DNA of 64,000 nt from Nemertoderma westbladi (lineage: Eukaryota; Xenacoelomorpha; Nemertodermatida; Nemertodermatidae): NCBI GenBank assembly GCA_032718475.1, contig JAUCBJ010003885.1, forward strand, positions 1 to 64,000, written 5' to 3'. Made by a program: the position numbers and the translations under genes. The first letter of the stretch is position 1. Every line of letters starts with the position of its first letter. The notes below the pieces were generated by a model. The model did no database searches. It was not told the DNA's origin and saw nothing but the letters and a program-made list of their open reading frames with translations. Shown here piece by piece: positions 23,490 through 35,367 of the stretch.

Positions 23490-23925
23490 TAACGCGTTGC
23501 CATGGCATCTAGAAAGTAAAACATTACATATTTTTCCTTATACTCGATATAGTGAGGGTAGAGGTTGATTTTAAAACGCTGCGGCTAATATGTAGATTGT
23601 TTTTAGTCAAGGTTACTCGTTGCCATGGCAACTAGAAACTGAAAAATAATTCATATTGTTCCTTATACGTGATATAATTCTGGTAGACTCTGATTCTATG
23701 ATGATACGACCACTGAATACGCATTACAAAGCCCGTTGCTATGGACATGGTCAATATTGCTATCTTTGAAGGTCGTTTTCGTCTGGTTGCTATGGCATTT
23801 TGAAAAAACGAAATATGCCATTAAATTCTTCATATCCAAAATATTAATCTGCTATAAATGTTATATCGTCATATCTACTATAAGAGCTGTTGCTATGGTA
23901 ATTTTATCCGTTGCTATATTTAAGA
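23490..23925. repeat. Diverged tandem repeat carrying RFX X-box-like sites
   Basis: Six GTTGC(C/T)ATGG-type words: 23496, 23619, 23735, 23786, 23889 and 23910, the last being partial. The one at 23619-23632 is GTTGCCATGGCAAC, a perfect palindrome matching the known RFX X-box. Some spacing near 115-125 bp and flanking similarity (TAGAAA, CCTTATAC) suggest a decayed tandem repeat. Confidence 0.65.
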
Positions 23926-24521
23926 CCCCCTAAAAAACGAGCGCAACCATTTGGTGAAGTTTACCCAAATTTTTTTAAATGTCCCAAGTCTGCACTAAAC
24001 TTCTATGTAGGGTAGCCGAGTCATATATAAAATTCCTACGGGGTCATAGGCTGGAGCCTGTACTATTGACATAAATAGTTATTTACAAATTTGGAATCCT
24101 TTCAACGACACTTTTCAATTGGTATCAACAAATCACAAGAAGGACGAAGAATAATTTCGGTGCGACTGGTGTAATGTTTAATACTTATTAAACAATAATA
24201 TCTTTTAATAATTATAATACAGTAATTTATCAATCACAATCTCAATCACTGCATGGGCAGCAAACTGTTCAAGTTAGTAACGAAAAACAACGCCACCTAC
24301 CATCACACTATTGCGCTGATTGGTTAGTATAGAACTGTATGTCCACGTTTTATCTCAATCTACTGTAGCGTCGGTCGCATAAACACCTGCAACGGTTTAC
24401 GATATGTTATATTTTTTACGATATATTTGTGGAACACTTGAAAATATTCTTAAGCAGTAGCGGCAATGATGCTTGAAAATATATACAACAAATTATTTCA
24501 AAGTCAATGACAAGTCAAGTC

Positions 24522-25845
24522 TAACATACCCAAATGCCACCAAAACGGCATTCAACCTTACCCAAACGCCAGTCAAACGGCATTCTAACATACCCAAACG
24601 CGATCCTAACATACCCAAACGCCACCCAAACGGCATTCTAACATACCCAAACGCCACTCAAACGGCATTCTACCTTACCCAAACGCCATTCTATCATACC
24701 CAAACGCCACCCAAACGGCATTCTAACATACCCAAACGGCATTCTACCTTACCCAAACTCCACTCAAACGGCATTCTAACATAGCCAAACGCCACCCAAA
24801 CGGCGGCATTCAACCTTACCCAAACGCCACTAAAACGGCATTCTAACATACCCAAACGGCATTCTAACATACCCAAACGCCACCCAAACGGCATTCTAAC
24901 ATACCCAAACGCCACCCAAACGGCATTCTAACATACCCAAACGCCACCCAAACGGCATTATAACATAACCAAACGCCACCCAAACGGCATTCTAACATAC
25001 CCAAACGGCATTCTACCTTACCCAAACGCCACTCAAACGGCATTCTAACATACCCAAACGCCACCCAAACGGCATTCTAACATACCCAAACGCCACCCAA
25101 ACGGCATTCTAACATACACAAACGCCACCCAAACGGCATTCTAACATACCCAAACGCCACCCAAACGGCATACTAACATACCCAAACGCCACCCAAACGG
25201 CATTCTAACATACCCAAACGCCACCCAAACGGCATTCTAACATACCCAAACGCCACTCAAACGGCATTCTACCTTACCCAAACGCCATTCTATCATACCC
25301 AAACGCCACCCAAACGGCATTCTAACATACCCAAACGGCATTCTACCTTACCCAAACGCCACTCAAACGGCATTCTAACATAGCCAAACGCCACCCAAAC
25401 GGCGGCATTCAACCTTACCCAAACGCCACTAAAACGGCATTCTAACATACCCAAACGGCATTCTAACATACCCAAACGCCACCCAAACGGCATTCTAACA
25501 TACCCAAACGCCACCCAAACGGCATTCTAACATACCCAAACGCCACCCAAACGGCATTATAACATAACCAAACGCCACCCAAACGGCATTCTAACATACC
25601 CAAACGGCATTCTACCTTACCCAAACGCCACTCAAACGGCATTCTAACATACCCAAACGCCACCCAAACGGCATTCTAACATACCCAAACGCCACCCAAA
25701 CGGCATTCTAACATACTCAAACGCTACCCAAACGGCATTCTAACATACCCAAACGCCACCCAAACGGAATTCTACCTTACCCAAACGCCACTCAAACAAA
25801 CGGCATTCTAACATACCCAAACGGCATTCTAACATACTTATACGC
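24522..25845 (-). repeat. 32-bp minisatellite array, right arm
   Basis: About 41 units of the same repeat as 18026-20513 in reverse orientation (TTCTAACATACCCAAACGCC, then ACCCAAACGGCA). A block of about 599 bp is duplicated inside it (24694-25064 against 25293-25663). Open frames are repeat artefacts. Confidence 0.95.
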
Positions 25846-26024
25846 CAGCATGTTTACAGTCAGACAGTAAGCTATTCTACATACCAATCTGCTGGTACCG
25901 TATTTCAGTATTCTGGTATTTGGTAGGTACCGGTTAATTTCACCGTTTACCTATTGACTCAACTGATTTAGGATGCCAGGGAGTACCCTATAGGAGGGTA
26001 ATTTTCATCCGGCAGCTCAATTTT

Positions 26025-26125
26025 AATGCCGTTTGGGTACCATTGGGTGCCGTTTGGGTGCCGATTGGGTGCGTTTGGGTGCCGTTTGGGTGCGTTTGGG
26101 TGCCGATTGGGTGCGTTTGGGTAAT
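26025..26125 (-). repeat. Short tandem repeat, right-arm mirror copy
   Basis: GGGTGCGTTTGGGTGCCGTT-type units, the inverted counterpart of 17570-17670. Confidence 0.8.
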
Positions 26126-26687
26126 TAGTCATACCGGTGAATTGAATTGTTTTTCAGCTTGGTGTGCGCGATGCGCGGTATATTTTCAGATATTGCGCGG
26201 CTGAAAAAATGTTCGCGGGCGTTGTGCGCGGTTCAGTGGTGGTTTGCAGCCTGGCTCAGTTATAGGAGTTTTATCTACCCTCTGCATAGTATTGCATTAT
26301 ATTGTATTATACGAACTGTAGCCTATTTCTACTTGTAAGCCAGTCAAAATCTACATGAATCAAAGTTCTGTCAATCATTTCATACTGACCACAGAACCAA
26401 GGCCGCTAGTGATTCAGTGATTGACACTGTACGTGCTGTAGCGGCGCATATTTCGGTCCCATTGCATTTGCTTACAATTAATTATATTTATATACATGTG
26501 TTAGTCTGTTAGTGTACTGTAGTGTCTGAGTGTAGACTACACTGGTATACACGTTTTGTATGCGTTTCTCACTCGTTTGTACTCTTGTAATATTTTCGCA
26601 CTCTTTTGTACTATTTTTGCACTTTATTGTACTCTTTTATACTATATTGTACTATTTTGTACAGATTCGTCGGACCGATATTTCAGT

Positions 26688-27082
26688 TCTCACTGTCAGT
26701 ATCTCCAAAGCTACCGGTACTCCAAAAGTTAATTAAAAAAAAAAGTTGAATTTTAAATTCTAGGCCTACTCCAAAATTTGAATTTAAATAAAAAGTTGAA
26801 TTTTAAAAAATAAAGTTGAAATTACAACTCAGTTGAAAATAGAACTTCTCCCCGACTGCTACTGGCTGACTGCAGGACTGGTATAACTGTACTGCTGTAT
26901 ACAGGCTGACAGGTAGGTACCGTACCGCAGTCAGGCAGTACCGGTATCAGGTATAGGCAGATAGGCATAACTCACTGCCTAACGAAGATTGAACAGAAAA
27001 TATGATAATTAATAGGCCTATATTGCAGTATTAATACCCGTACCGGGCAGCCGGGTACATCATTACATCTGTCAGTCTGTAC
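26688..27082. other. Unassigned stretch between two inverted-repeat elements
   Basis: AT-rich, with repeats of AAAAGTTGAATTTTAAA near 26740-26825. No gene seen. Confidence 0.4.
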
Positions 27083-27086
27083 ATTA
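27083..27086. repeat. 4-bp target duplication ATTA (left)
   Basis: ATTA lies directly outside the palindrome tip and is repeated at 30143-30146. Confidence 0.75.
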
Positions 27087-30000
27087 GGGTCATTCCATGC
27101 TAATTCGACCAATCGGTGTGGCAAGGGTCGGAAATTTTTGACGAAATTTTAACCACTTATCAATTCTAGTGAAAAAACGATGTGGTGAAAATTTCAGCCG
27201 ATTTGGTTTAGCCGTTCTCGAAATATTGATGTTTTAAATTTGGCGAAATTCCAAAAACCAGTGAAGTACATTATTTGAAGTGGTGTCTGCAGTTGATCTG
27301 ATTATCAGTTTAATGTTAATTGTATGTGATTCTAAATAAACGATGCCTGAACTTCAATATTTTTATTACTAAATGAATAAACTATTAATCAGAAAGTTGT
27401 CAGACGATTTCAAAGTTGCCTCAAAAATGCGAATTTTTGAAAAATGTCCACATTTGAGACCTCAGTACATTAGTCTGACAACTAGTTTATCTGTTATTTT
27501 AGTTTTCCCGGTTAGAGTGACTCATAATGATTCGAATCATATAACTTTAGTAGGTAAACTGATAATCAGATAGTCTGTATGACTGAATATCTGGGTGAAG
27601 AATCTGAAAAATGTCAAAAAATGCAATATTGGAGGCTCTGGTGGAGAGCTCTGATTATAGCTATGTTCATGAGCTTTTTTACCTGACATCTTTGACACAA
27701 AATGAGCGCCATGTCAAAATTTGAAGAGTAAACTAGATGTTCTAGAGCGTGTATGACTCATTTTAAAATTATAATAAATTAAAATTTTAAATGGTCCTCA
27801 AGGTGGTCTGACAATTAGTTTTTTGATAAAAATACATTTTTTCAAACGATATCCGGGCAGAAGACTATATTTCAAAATTTAAAGCAAAAACTAACAGTCA
27901 GACCCATTATCTGACCTACTATTGAATTATTTCGAGTAAGTATCTGATCACGTGCTGCTCGAATTCTCGCTCGCTCGATATAAATCGATTTTATCCAACT
28001 ACTATTACAATATAACAGTATAACAATACATTAATTCGAATTATAAATCAAAACAGCCAGACAAACAAAATATAATTCGTTTTTGATGTTAAGTAATAGT
28101 AGGCCAAATAATAATTAAAATTAATTAAAAATGCCGCAATACGGCAAGTTTTGGTAAACGGATACATTTTTCAAACGATGTAATAATGACAAAAATACTT
28201 CGTAATATAAAACAACAACAGCCCAGACACATATATTATTAGTTCGGATTAGTATAAGAAATTAATTAGGCCCCTAGTATAAAAATAACAGCTGCTCATT
28301 GGCCCAGAGCCGAATGCCTGTATGACGAGGCCTACTCTACTATGCTAAGTTAAGTGGGGTATCACAATAAAAAAATATTAAATTCGAATAGTACAGTACA
28401 TGTAAATTTATCCGAACAGTATAAGGCCTTAATGAACTACACAATTCTCTAGTGTGACCTTCATTTATGAACTGATCAACAGTACTGGTATATAAATTTT
28501 GGTCGGTTATTGCACAACAATACTGATAGTTTTTGTAACATGTACATATATTTTTCAATGATATATGGTAATTAATACATAAAAAATTACAATTTTCAAA
28601 ATATAACAATAAAACTAGTTCGGCTTAAGAGTAGTTAAGTAAATTATCACTGTATTAATTACCGTATATCATTGAAAAATATATGTACATGTTACAAAAA
28701 CTATCAGTATTGTTGTGCAATAACCGACCAAAATTTATATACCAGTACTGTTGATCAGTTCATAAATGAAGGTCACACTAGAGAATTGTTTAGTTCATTA
28801 AGGCCTTATACTGTTCGGATAAATTTATATGTACTGTACTATTCGAATTTAATATTTTTTTATTGTGATACCCCACTTAACTTAGCATAGTAGAGTAGGC
28901 CTCGTCATACACGCATTCGGCTCTGGGCCAATGAGCAGCTGTGATTTTTATACTAGGGGCCTAATTAATTTCTTATACTAATCCGAACTAATAATATATG
29001 TGTCTGGCTGTTGTTGCTTTATATTACGAAGTATTTTTGTCATTATTACATCGTTTGAAAAATCTATCCGTTTACCAAAACTTGCAGTATTGCGGCATTT
29101 TTAATTAATTTTAATTATTATTTGGCCTACTATTACTTAACATCAAAAACGAATTATATTTTGTTTGTCTGGCTGTTTTGATTTATATTTCGAATTAATG
29201 TATTGTTATACTGTTATATTGTAATAGTAGTTGGATAAAATAGATTTATATCGAGCGAGCGAGAATTCGAGCAGCACGTGATCAGATACTTACTCGAAAT
29301 AATTCAATAGTAGGTCAGATAATGGGTCTGACTGTTAGTTTTTGCTTTAAATTTTGAAATATAGTCTTCTGCCCTGATATCGTTTGAAAAAATGTATTTT
29401 TATCAAAAAACTAATTGTCAGACCACCTTGAGGACCATTTAAAATTTTAATTTATTAGAATTTTAAAATGAGTCATACACGCTCTAGAACATCTAGTTTA
29501 CTCTTCAAATTTTGACATGGCCCTCATTTTGTGTCAAAGATGTCAGGTAAAACAGCTCGTGAACATAGCTATAATCAGAGCTCTCCACCAGAGCCTCCAA
29601 TATTGCATTTTTTGACATTTTTCAGATTCTTCACCCAGATATTCAGTCATACAGACTATCTGATTATCAGTTTACCTACTAAAGTTATATGATTCGAATC
29701 ATTATGAGTCACTCTAACCGGTAAAACTAAAATAACAGATAAACTAGTTGTCAGACTAATGTACTGAGGGCTCAAATGTGGAGATTTTTCAAAAATTCGC
29801 ATTTTTGAGGCAAATTTGAAATCGTCTGACAACTTTCTGATTAATAGTTTATTCATTTAGTATTAAAAATATTGAAGTTCAGGCATCGTTTATTTAGAAT
29901 CACATACAATTAACATTAAACTGATAATCAGATCAACTGTAGACACCACTTCAAATAATGTACTTCACTGGTTTTTGGAATTTCGCCAAATTTAAAACAT

Positions 30001-30142
30001 CAATATTTCGAGAACGGCTAAACCAAATCGGCTGAAATTTTCACCACATCGTTTTTTCACTAGAATTGATAAGTGGTTAAAATTTCGTCAAAAATTTCCG
30101 ACCCTTGCCACACCGATTGGTCGAATTAGCATGGAATGACCC
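27087..30142. mobile_element. Near-perfect 3.06-kb palindromic transposon
   Basis: Two arms of about 1.49 kb (27087-28579 and 28651-30142) are reverse complements with few differences, joined by a 71-bp spacer. The tips read GGGTCATTCCATGCTAATT inward, flanked by ATTA. The high arm identity suggests recent formation or ongoing arm conversion. Each arm holds a matching short frame (28340-28609 on the minus strand, 28672-28890 on the plus), which shows no known domain. The superfamily is unassigned. The element ends 170 bases before the PEAK-like start codon. Confidence 0.93.
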
Positions 30143-30312
30143 ATTAGTATATATATACTGATATAATAATGGCTGAATTGCATAGTCCTGTCTCCTGTGG
30201 TCTAACTTGAAGCAAGCCTGTTACAGCAGTACAGTGTTACTGCGAGATAAACTTACAGTTCAGCAGTTACCGCTAACCGGGGAGCTGCAGAGTCCCAGTC
30301 CAGACAGCCAGA

Positions 30313-31780
30313 ATGAGCTCCAATGACATTGTAATGAATCCTTGCGCTCAATTTGTAGAACATCAGTGGCGTAAAAACCGCTGCGCAAATTGTTATAACT
30401 TTCAAGCGGCCCATTCGCAGCACGTTGGTGGACAGAGTGACATTGTCGGGGCAAGAAATGGCCATGCGAAACGTCACTCGTATGCGGCGGACGACGGGAC
30501 GAAACTCCTGAGCAGCCAGTCCCGGGATAACGGGGGGCCGCTGGAGTTCCAATCCATTCTAAGTAAATTAAAGTCCGTCGATGAGAACCAACTGGAAACC
30601 CCTCCGTCGACGCCAAAACTCCAACTTCAGCAGACGCCGGACCTGTTGAGGGACACCCAGGGCGCAGCGAAGCAAGTCGAACCGCCTGTCGCCAACGCGG
30701 AACTGCATTCCCGCAAAGTGCAGCACGTCCGTCCGGTGAAGCGAGGCCCTCCCAGTCGCACCAAGGACGGGAAGATTCGACCGGGGTCCCCTGTTTACGC
30801 TATTCTAGAACCCTCGGACAACTCCGGCGGCAGCGGAAGCGAATCTACACCAACGCCGCGGCCAATAAAAGTTGATGTCTCTGGTAAGACCCCCAAAGGT
30901 GGGAAACACAGTAAAAACCACCCGCCCGTTAAACCCTATAAGATCGTGAACATCAACGCGAATAACGTCGCCGCCAATCGGAAGAACGATCTCGATAGCA
31001 CGGTAAGCGAAACGAAAACCAAATCGAAACCCACCGGAATCAAATCCGCATTCCTTAACTTCCGCTCCGGTTCCGAGCGGAATAAAAACTCCTCCAAAGC
31101 CGCGATAAAAGCGATTAAAGACGATATTGATATAATTAAACCGGAAGTGGAATCTTCTGTCGTCATCGAGCCGTTGGGGCCGTTGACTTTCGCCACCGAC
31201 CGGATCAACGACCCCCGTCGACCGCTCGTCGAGGAGCTGGAGGATGACGACGCGTCGCATCTGTACGAGGAGATCCCGGCGGACACGGAGTTCTACCAGG
31301 CGCACCCGGAGCTCGCCGCCGTGCAGCTCCGCAACGCCCCGGTGGACGTGGATGGGGGCAGCGCTCGGGTCGCCCTCGACAACGCGACGCGCAGACAACG
31401 CGCCGTCTCCATGGTCACGGAGATCCCCTCCCTGGCAGGGCTCTCAGTGACCCCGGGGGCGCTGCGCCGGAACACGGTGGGTCGGCAGTCCGCCGGCGCG
31501 GTCGTCCGGCGCGGCAAGGCGGCCACGCTGCGGCCCGCGTTCCCGCCCCCGCCGCCCCCGCGGGTAGGTGCGTTGCCTAGCAGCGAGCGACCGGCGTCAC
31601 CCGACACGGACTCCTCGAGTTCCCCCGGCCCTTCCCTCGACGAGTGCATCCTTCTAGAGACACGCAACGCGATGGGGTTGCACCGGGGGAGTACGGTGTC
31701 GGTGGGTAGCGAAACCTCGGAGTCGGACCAACTGAAACCGACGACCAGCAGTTCCTTGGAGAACTTAGACGACGAGGACG
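30313..31780 (+). CDS. PEAK1-like: PEAK1/PRAG1-like pseudokinase scaffold, coding exon 1
   Basis: PEAK proteins are cytoplasmic pseudokinase scaffolds that dimerise and gather SH2/SH3 adaptors and Src-family kinases at adhesions. This exon encodes residues 1-489. The N-terminus has the family signature: FVEHQWRKNRCANCYNF at 14-30, like the FTEHVW...C..CF start of PEAK1. KPYKIVNI (207-214) resembles a conserved KPY.VV segment of PEAK1. Y162 lies in SPVYAILEP, and Y318 in HLYEEIP, an exact pYEEI Src-family SH2 consensus. A six-proline run is at 411-416. The exon ends one base into a codon at a strong donor (GTGAGT at 31781). Its GC content is far above its surroundings. The assembled protein is 1036 residues, against about 1400-1750 for human PRAG1 and PEAK1. 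The ATG is the first in frame; an upstream UTR exon is possible. Confidence 0.85.
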
Positions 31781-32600
31781 GTGAGTTAATCATACAGATA
31801 TTGTTCGAGCTACCGGTAACTCAGTCACTGAGCCTACAAATATTTACTAATCTGGTAATCCACATTCCTAACAAATTTTATCTGATCCTAATTAATTATA
31901 TAATAATAGCATACCGGTACGGAATGTAAATGGTTTGTAATTGGCGTCGTATCGACCTGCCAACTGGTAGTACTTTGTAGTCCAGTAGAGAAACGTGGCC
32001 GAATTGGAGACATTTAGTGAGCAAAAAATTTCTCAAACCCGACAAACCAAATTCTAAAAGTGCAGGAAGAGTCTGCAGAATATAATTTAAAAGTAAATAT
32101 ATATAATGAAATATTCAGGAAATCTATTTGTAGACAAATTCGAGCGGGGGGGGGGGGGGGGGGCTGGGTCCGTGTCATCAGAATATGCCAATATATGGAC
32201 GGGCATCATGGTGAATGAATATAAATTAACATAGTAATGTACTCGATTTTCATCAATTTTATGCCAAATTATGTGAAAATTTGTTTGAAACGTCGTTAAC
32301 TACACTTTATTATCTTTTATTATTTTATTAAAAACAGTAGAAATAGAACTGTAGACACTTTTTCCCAATTTTCTGTTTATATTTGACGGAACTAAGAAAT
32401 TGTTTAAGTAAAAATGAGTTATATATATAATATATAATTACTTTATAATTAATTATATATTCACCAGTACCGTATTTAAAGTTGCTATAATTATTGGTAT
32501 TTCCGGCAGTTTATATTTTAATTAGAACTGAAAATTATGGGTTGTTGTTGCAGAAGCGAAATTTAAATTATATAGGCCTACTTTCGTTTCGTTATGATGC
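31781..32600. other. Intron 1, 5' part
   Basis: AT-rich intron DNA. An 18-base G run at 32146-32163 is the one unusual feature. No coding sequence was seen. Confidence 0.6.
32146..32163 (+). repeat. Poly-G tract (18 G)
   Basis: A homopolymer run in the PEAK-like intron 1, in a transcribed orientation that would give a G-rich RNA. Its length may be affected by sequencing error. Confidence 0.85.
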
Positions 32601-32603
32601 CAT

Positions 32604-32863
32604 CCCTGGTAGCAACCATCAATTCGTTGTTCAAGTAATTTAGTCAGTGTCCAGGTCTCACCCCCGTATAAAAATACACTTTCCACTGTGGCTCAAAAGA
32701 ACTTAGTCTTCAGGTGCCTGGTGAGATCTGATTTCCAGATGGTATCCATTTTTGATAGAGCTACCCAAGCCTTTGCTTTCCTAACTTCTATGTCCTTTTT
32801 GCTACTCTCTATCCAAGATCCTAGGTACTGGAAGTCGACGACCTTCCTTAGTTGATTATTATC
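32604..32863 (-). mobile_element. LINE family 2 fragment, part 1 (interrupted)
   Basis: It matches 36770-37020 on the minus strand (YLGSWIESSKKDI, then ALSKMDTIWKSDL). It breaks at GATTATTATC, where the minisatellite-cored element begins. The continuation is at 35368. Confidence 0.88.
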
Positions 32864-32954
32864 GCCACGCCAGTAATTGAATGCCACCCCAAATTAGATG
32901 ATTTAATACCAAAATAAATTATTTTGCACCAAATATATTTTTTTGTAGCACCAA

Positions 32955-34740
32955 TTCACATCCCCCAATTTTGAATATCCCTCTCATTAAAATAATTATT
33001 CATCCCCCAAAAACAATTATTCATCCCCCATAAACAATTATTCATTCCCCAAAAACAATTATTGATTCCCAAAAAAACAATATTCATCCCCCAAAAACAA
33101 TTATTCATCCCCCATAAACAATTATTCATTCCCAAAAGACAATTATACTTCCCCCAAAAACAATTATTCATCCCCCATAAACAATTATTCATTCCCCAAA
33201 AACAATTATTGATTCTCAAAAAACAATATTCATCCCCCAAAAACAATTATTCATCCCCCATAAACAATTATTCATTCCCCAAAGACAAGTATACTTCCCC
33301 CAAAAACAATTATTCATCTCCCATAAACAATTATTCATTCCCCAAAAACAATTATTGATTCCCAAAAACAATTATTCATCCCTCATAAACAATTATTCAT
33401 CCGCCAAAAACAATTATTCATCCCCCATAAACAATTATTCATTCCCCAAAAACAATTATTGATTCCCAAAAACAATTATTCATCCCCCAAAAACAATTAT
33501 TCATTCTCCAAAGACAATTATACTTCCCCCTAAAACAATTATTCATCCACCAAAAACAATTATTCATTCCCCAAAAATACATTTTCATCCCCCAAAAACA
33601 ATTATTCATCCCCCAAAAAACAATTATTCATTCCTCAAAAATAAATTTTCATCTCCCAAAAACAATTATTCACTCTCCAAAAACAATTATTATTCATCCC
33701 CCAAAAATAATTATTCATCCCCCAAAAACAATTATTCATCCACCAAAACAATTATTCATCCACCAAAAATAATTATTCATCCCCCAAAAACAATTATTCA
33801 TCAACCAAAAACAATTATTCATCAACCAAAAACAATTATTCATTCCCCAAAAATACATTTTCATCCCCCAAAAACAATTATTCATTCCCCAAAAATACAT
33901 TTTCATCCCCCAAAAACAATTATTCATTCCCGCCCCAAAAACACATTTTCATCCCCCAAAAACACATTTTCATCCCCCAAAAACAATTATTAATCCCCCA
34001 AAAACAATTATTAATCCCCCAAAAACAATTATTGATTCCCAAAAACAATTATTCATCCCCCAAAAATAATTATTCATCCCTCATAAATAATTATTCATCC
34101 CCAAAAACAATTATTAATCCCCCAAAAACAATTATTCATTCCTCAAAAACAAATTTTCATCCCCCAAAAACAATTATTCATCCCCCAAAAACAATTATTA
34201 ATCCCCCAAAAAAATTATTCATTCCCCAAAAACACATTTTCATCCCCCAAAAATACATTTTCATCCCCCAAAAACAATTATTAATCCCCCAAAAACAATT
34301 ATTCATCCCCAAAAACAATTATTCATCCACCAAAAACAATTATTCATTCCCGCCCCAAAAACACATTTTCATCCCCCAAAAACACATTTTCATCCCCCCA
34401 AAACAATTATTAATCCCCCAAAAACAATTATTGATTCCCAAAAACAATTATTCATCCCCCAAAAACAATTATTAATCCCCCAAAAACAATTATTCATTCC
34501 CAAAAAACACATTTTCATCCCCCAAAAATAATTATTTATCCCCCAAAAGCAATTATTCATCCCCCAAAAACAATTATTCATCCCTCATAAATAATTATTC
34601 ATCCCCCAAAAACAATTATTAATCCCCCAAAAACAATTATTCATTCCTTAAAAACAAATTTTCATCCCCCAAAATCAATTATTCATCCCCCATAAACAAT
34701 TATTCATCCCCCAAAAATAATTACTTGTCAACCAAAAAAA
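32955..34740 (+). repeat. Minisatellite CCCCCAAAAACAATTATTCAT
   Basis: A core unit of about 21 bp (CCCCAAAAACAATTATTCAT plus C) repeated about 85 times with variants (CATAAACAATTATT, AAATACATTTTCAT). It is in the same orientation through the centre, with inverted diverged relatives at the right (35035-35340). Its open frames of up to 147 codons in both directions are repeat artefacts. Confidence 0.95.
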
Positions 34741-34868
34741 ATTATTCCAGCACCAAATATTTTATGGAAAATTTATTTTTGCAAAATATTAATTTGTTAT
34801 ATTTATTTCCACTTAATCAAACAAAATTCTTAATCATATTATATGGGGCCTACATTTATACCAAACTG

Positions 34869-34914
34869 AGAGTCTGTAACTGAGTCTGTAACTGAGTCTG
34901 TAACTGAGTCTGTT
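34869..34914 (+). repeat. 12-bp tandem repeat GAGTCTGTAACT
   Basis: Four adjacent copies, the last one diverging. Confidence 0.9.
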
Positions 34915-35034
34915 TATCTAAAGGCCTACCTAAACTGTATATTTTGGAGTCACTGAGTTATAAATGCCCTTTTCGCCTTTGTCGGCCTTCCAGGAAGTGC
35001 TAGGCCTTTTCCTATTGGTGCTGTAGTATTTATT

Positions 35035-35340
35035 TTGGGGGATTATGTATTTATTTTGGGCGAAAATGTATTTGTTTTGGGGGAAAATGTATTTATTTTG
35101 GGCGAAAATGTATTTGTTTTGGACGAAAATGTATTTGTTTTGGGAAAATTTGTAATTATTTTGGGGGTTTTGTCATTTATTTTGGTGCGAATAATTGTTT
35201 TTGGGGAGCATTTTTATTTATTTTGATATTGAATAATTGTTTTTGGTGTTGAAAAATTAATTTCGGTGTTTGAATAATTTTATTTGGGGTCACATTATTT
35301 AATTTGGTGTGATATAATTTTTTTGGTGAAGTTTTCATTA
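35035..35340 (-). repeat. Diverged inverted relatives of the minisatellite
   Basis: TATTTTGGG(G/C)GAAAATGTATT-type units of about 24 bp. Read in reverse they give CCCAAAATAAA and CAATTATTC words akin to the main array. Confidence 0.75.
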
Positions 35341-35367
35341 ATTTTGGGATGACTTTAATTGGTAGCG

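Larger units (their letters stand above)
16447..26679. mobile_element. Giant foldback-like palindrome with minisatellite arms
   Basis: The ends are inverted copies: GGTCCGACGAATTTGTAC at 16451 and GTACAGATTCGTCGGACC ending at 26676. They are followed inward by matching GTACAAAA-rich tracts (16460-16600 against 26545-26665), the CCAGGCTGCAAA block, CCCAAACGCACCCAA tandem repeats (17570-17670 against 26025-26125), a block with TAGGTAAACGGTGAAATTAA (17745 against 25955), opposite-facing 32-bp arrays, and an inner block (21665-21810 against 24065-24215). Flanks ATCTCAGT and ATTTCAGT form a possible 8-bp duplication with one mismatch. No transposase frame is present. Confidence 0.75.
32864..35367. 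mobile_element. Minisatellite-cored inverted-repeat element (10-bp duplication)
   Basis: 2504 bp inserted in a LINE fragment and flanked by perfect GATTATTATC copies (32854-32863 and 35368-35377), as seen by comparison with the uninterrupted copy near 37010-37020. The ends are imperfect inverted repeats: the left has CGCCAGTAATTGAATGCCAC, and the right end in reverse has CGCTACCAATTAAAGTCATC. Both run into (A)CCAAA-rich words. Nearly all the interior is a tandem array. No gene is present. Confidence 0.82.

Noticed and set aside
24694-25663. Open frames of 66-73 codons in the right 32-bp array
   Set aside because: They translate the repeat itself and recur with each duplicated block. No gene evidence.
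28340-28890. Twin small ORFs in the 3-kb palindrome as a gene pair
   Set aside because: They are the same sequence in inverted arms, have no recognised domain, and no promoter or splice evidence.
33062-34581. Open frames of up to 147 codons in the CCCCCAAAAACAATTATTCAT array
   Set aside because: Both strands are open because of unit composition; the peptides are simple repeats.
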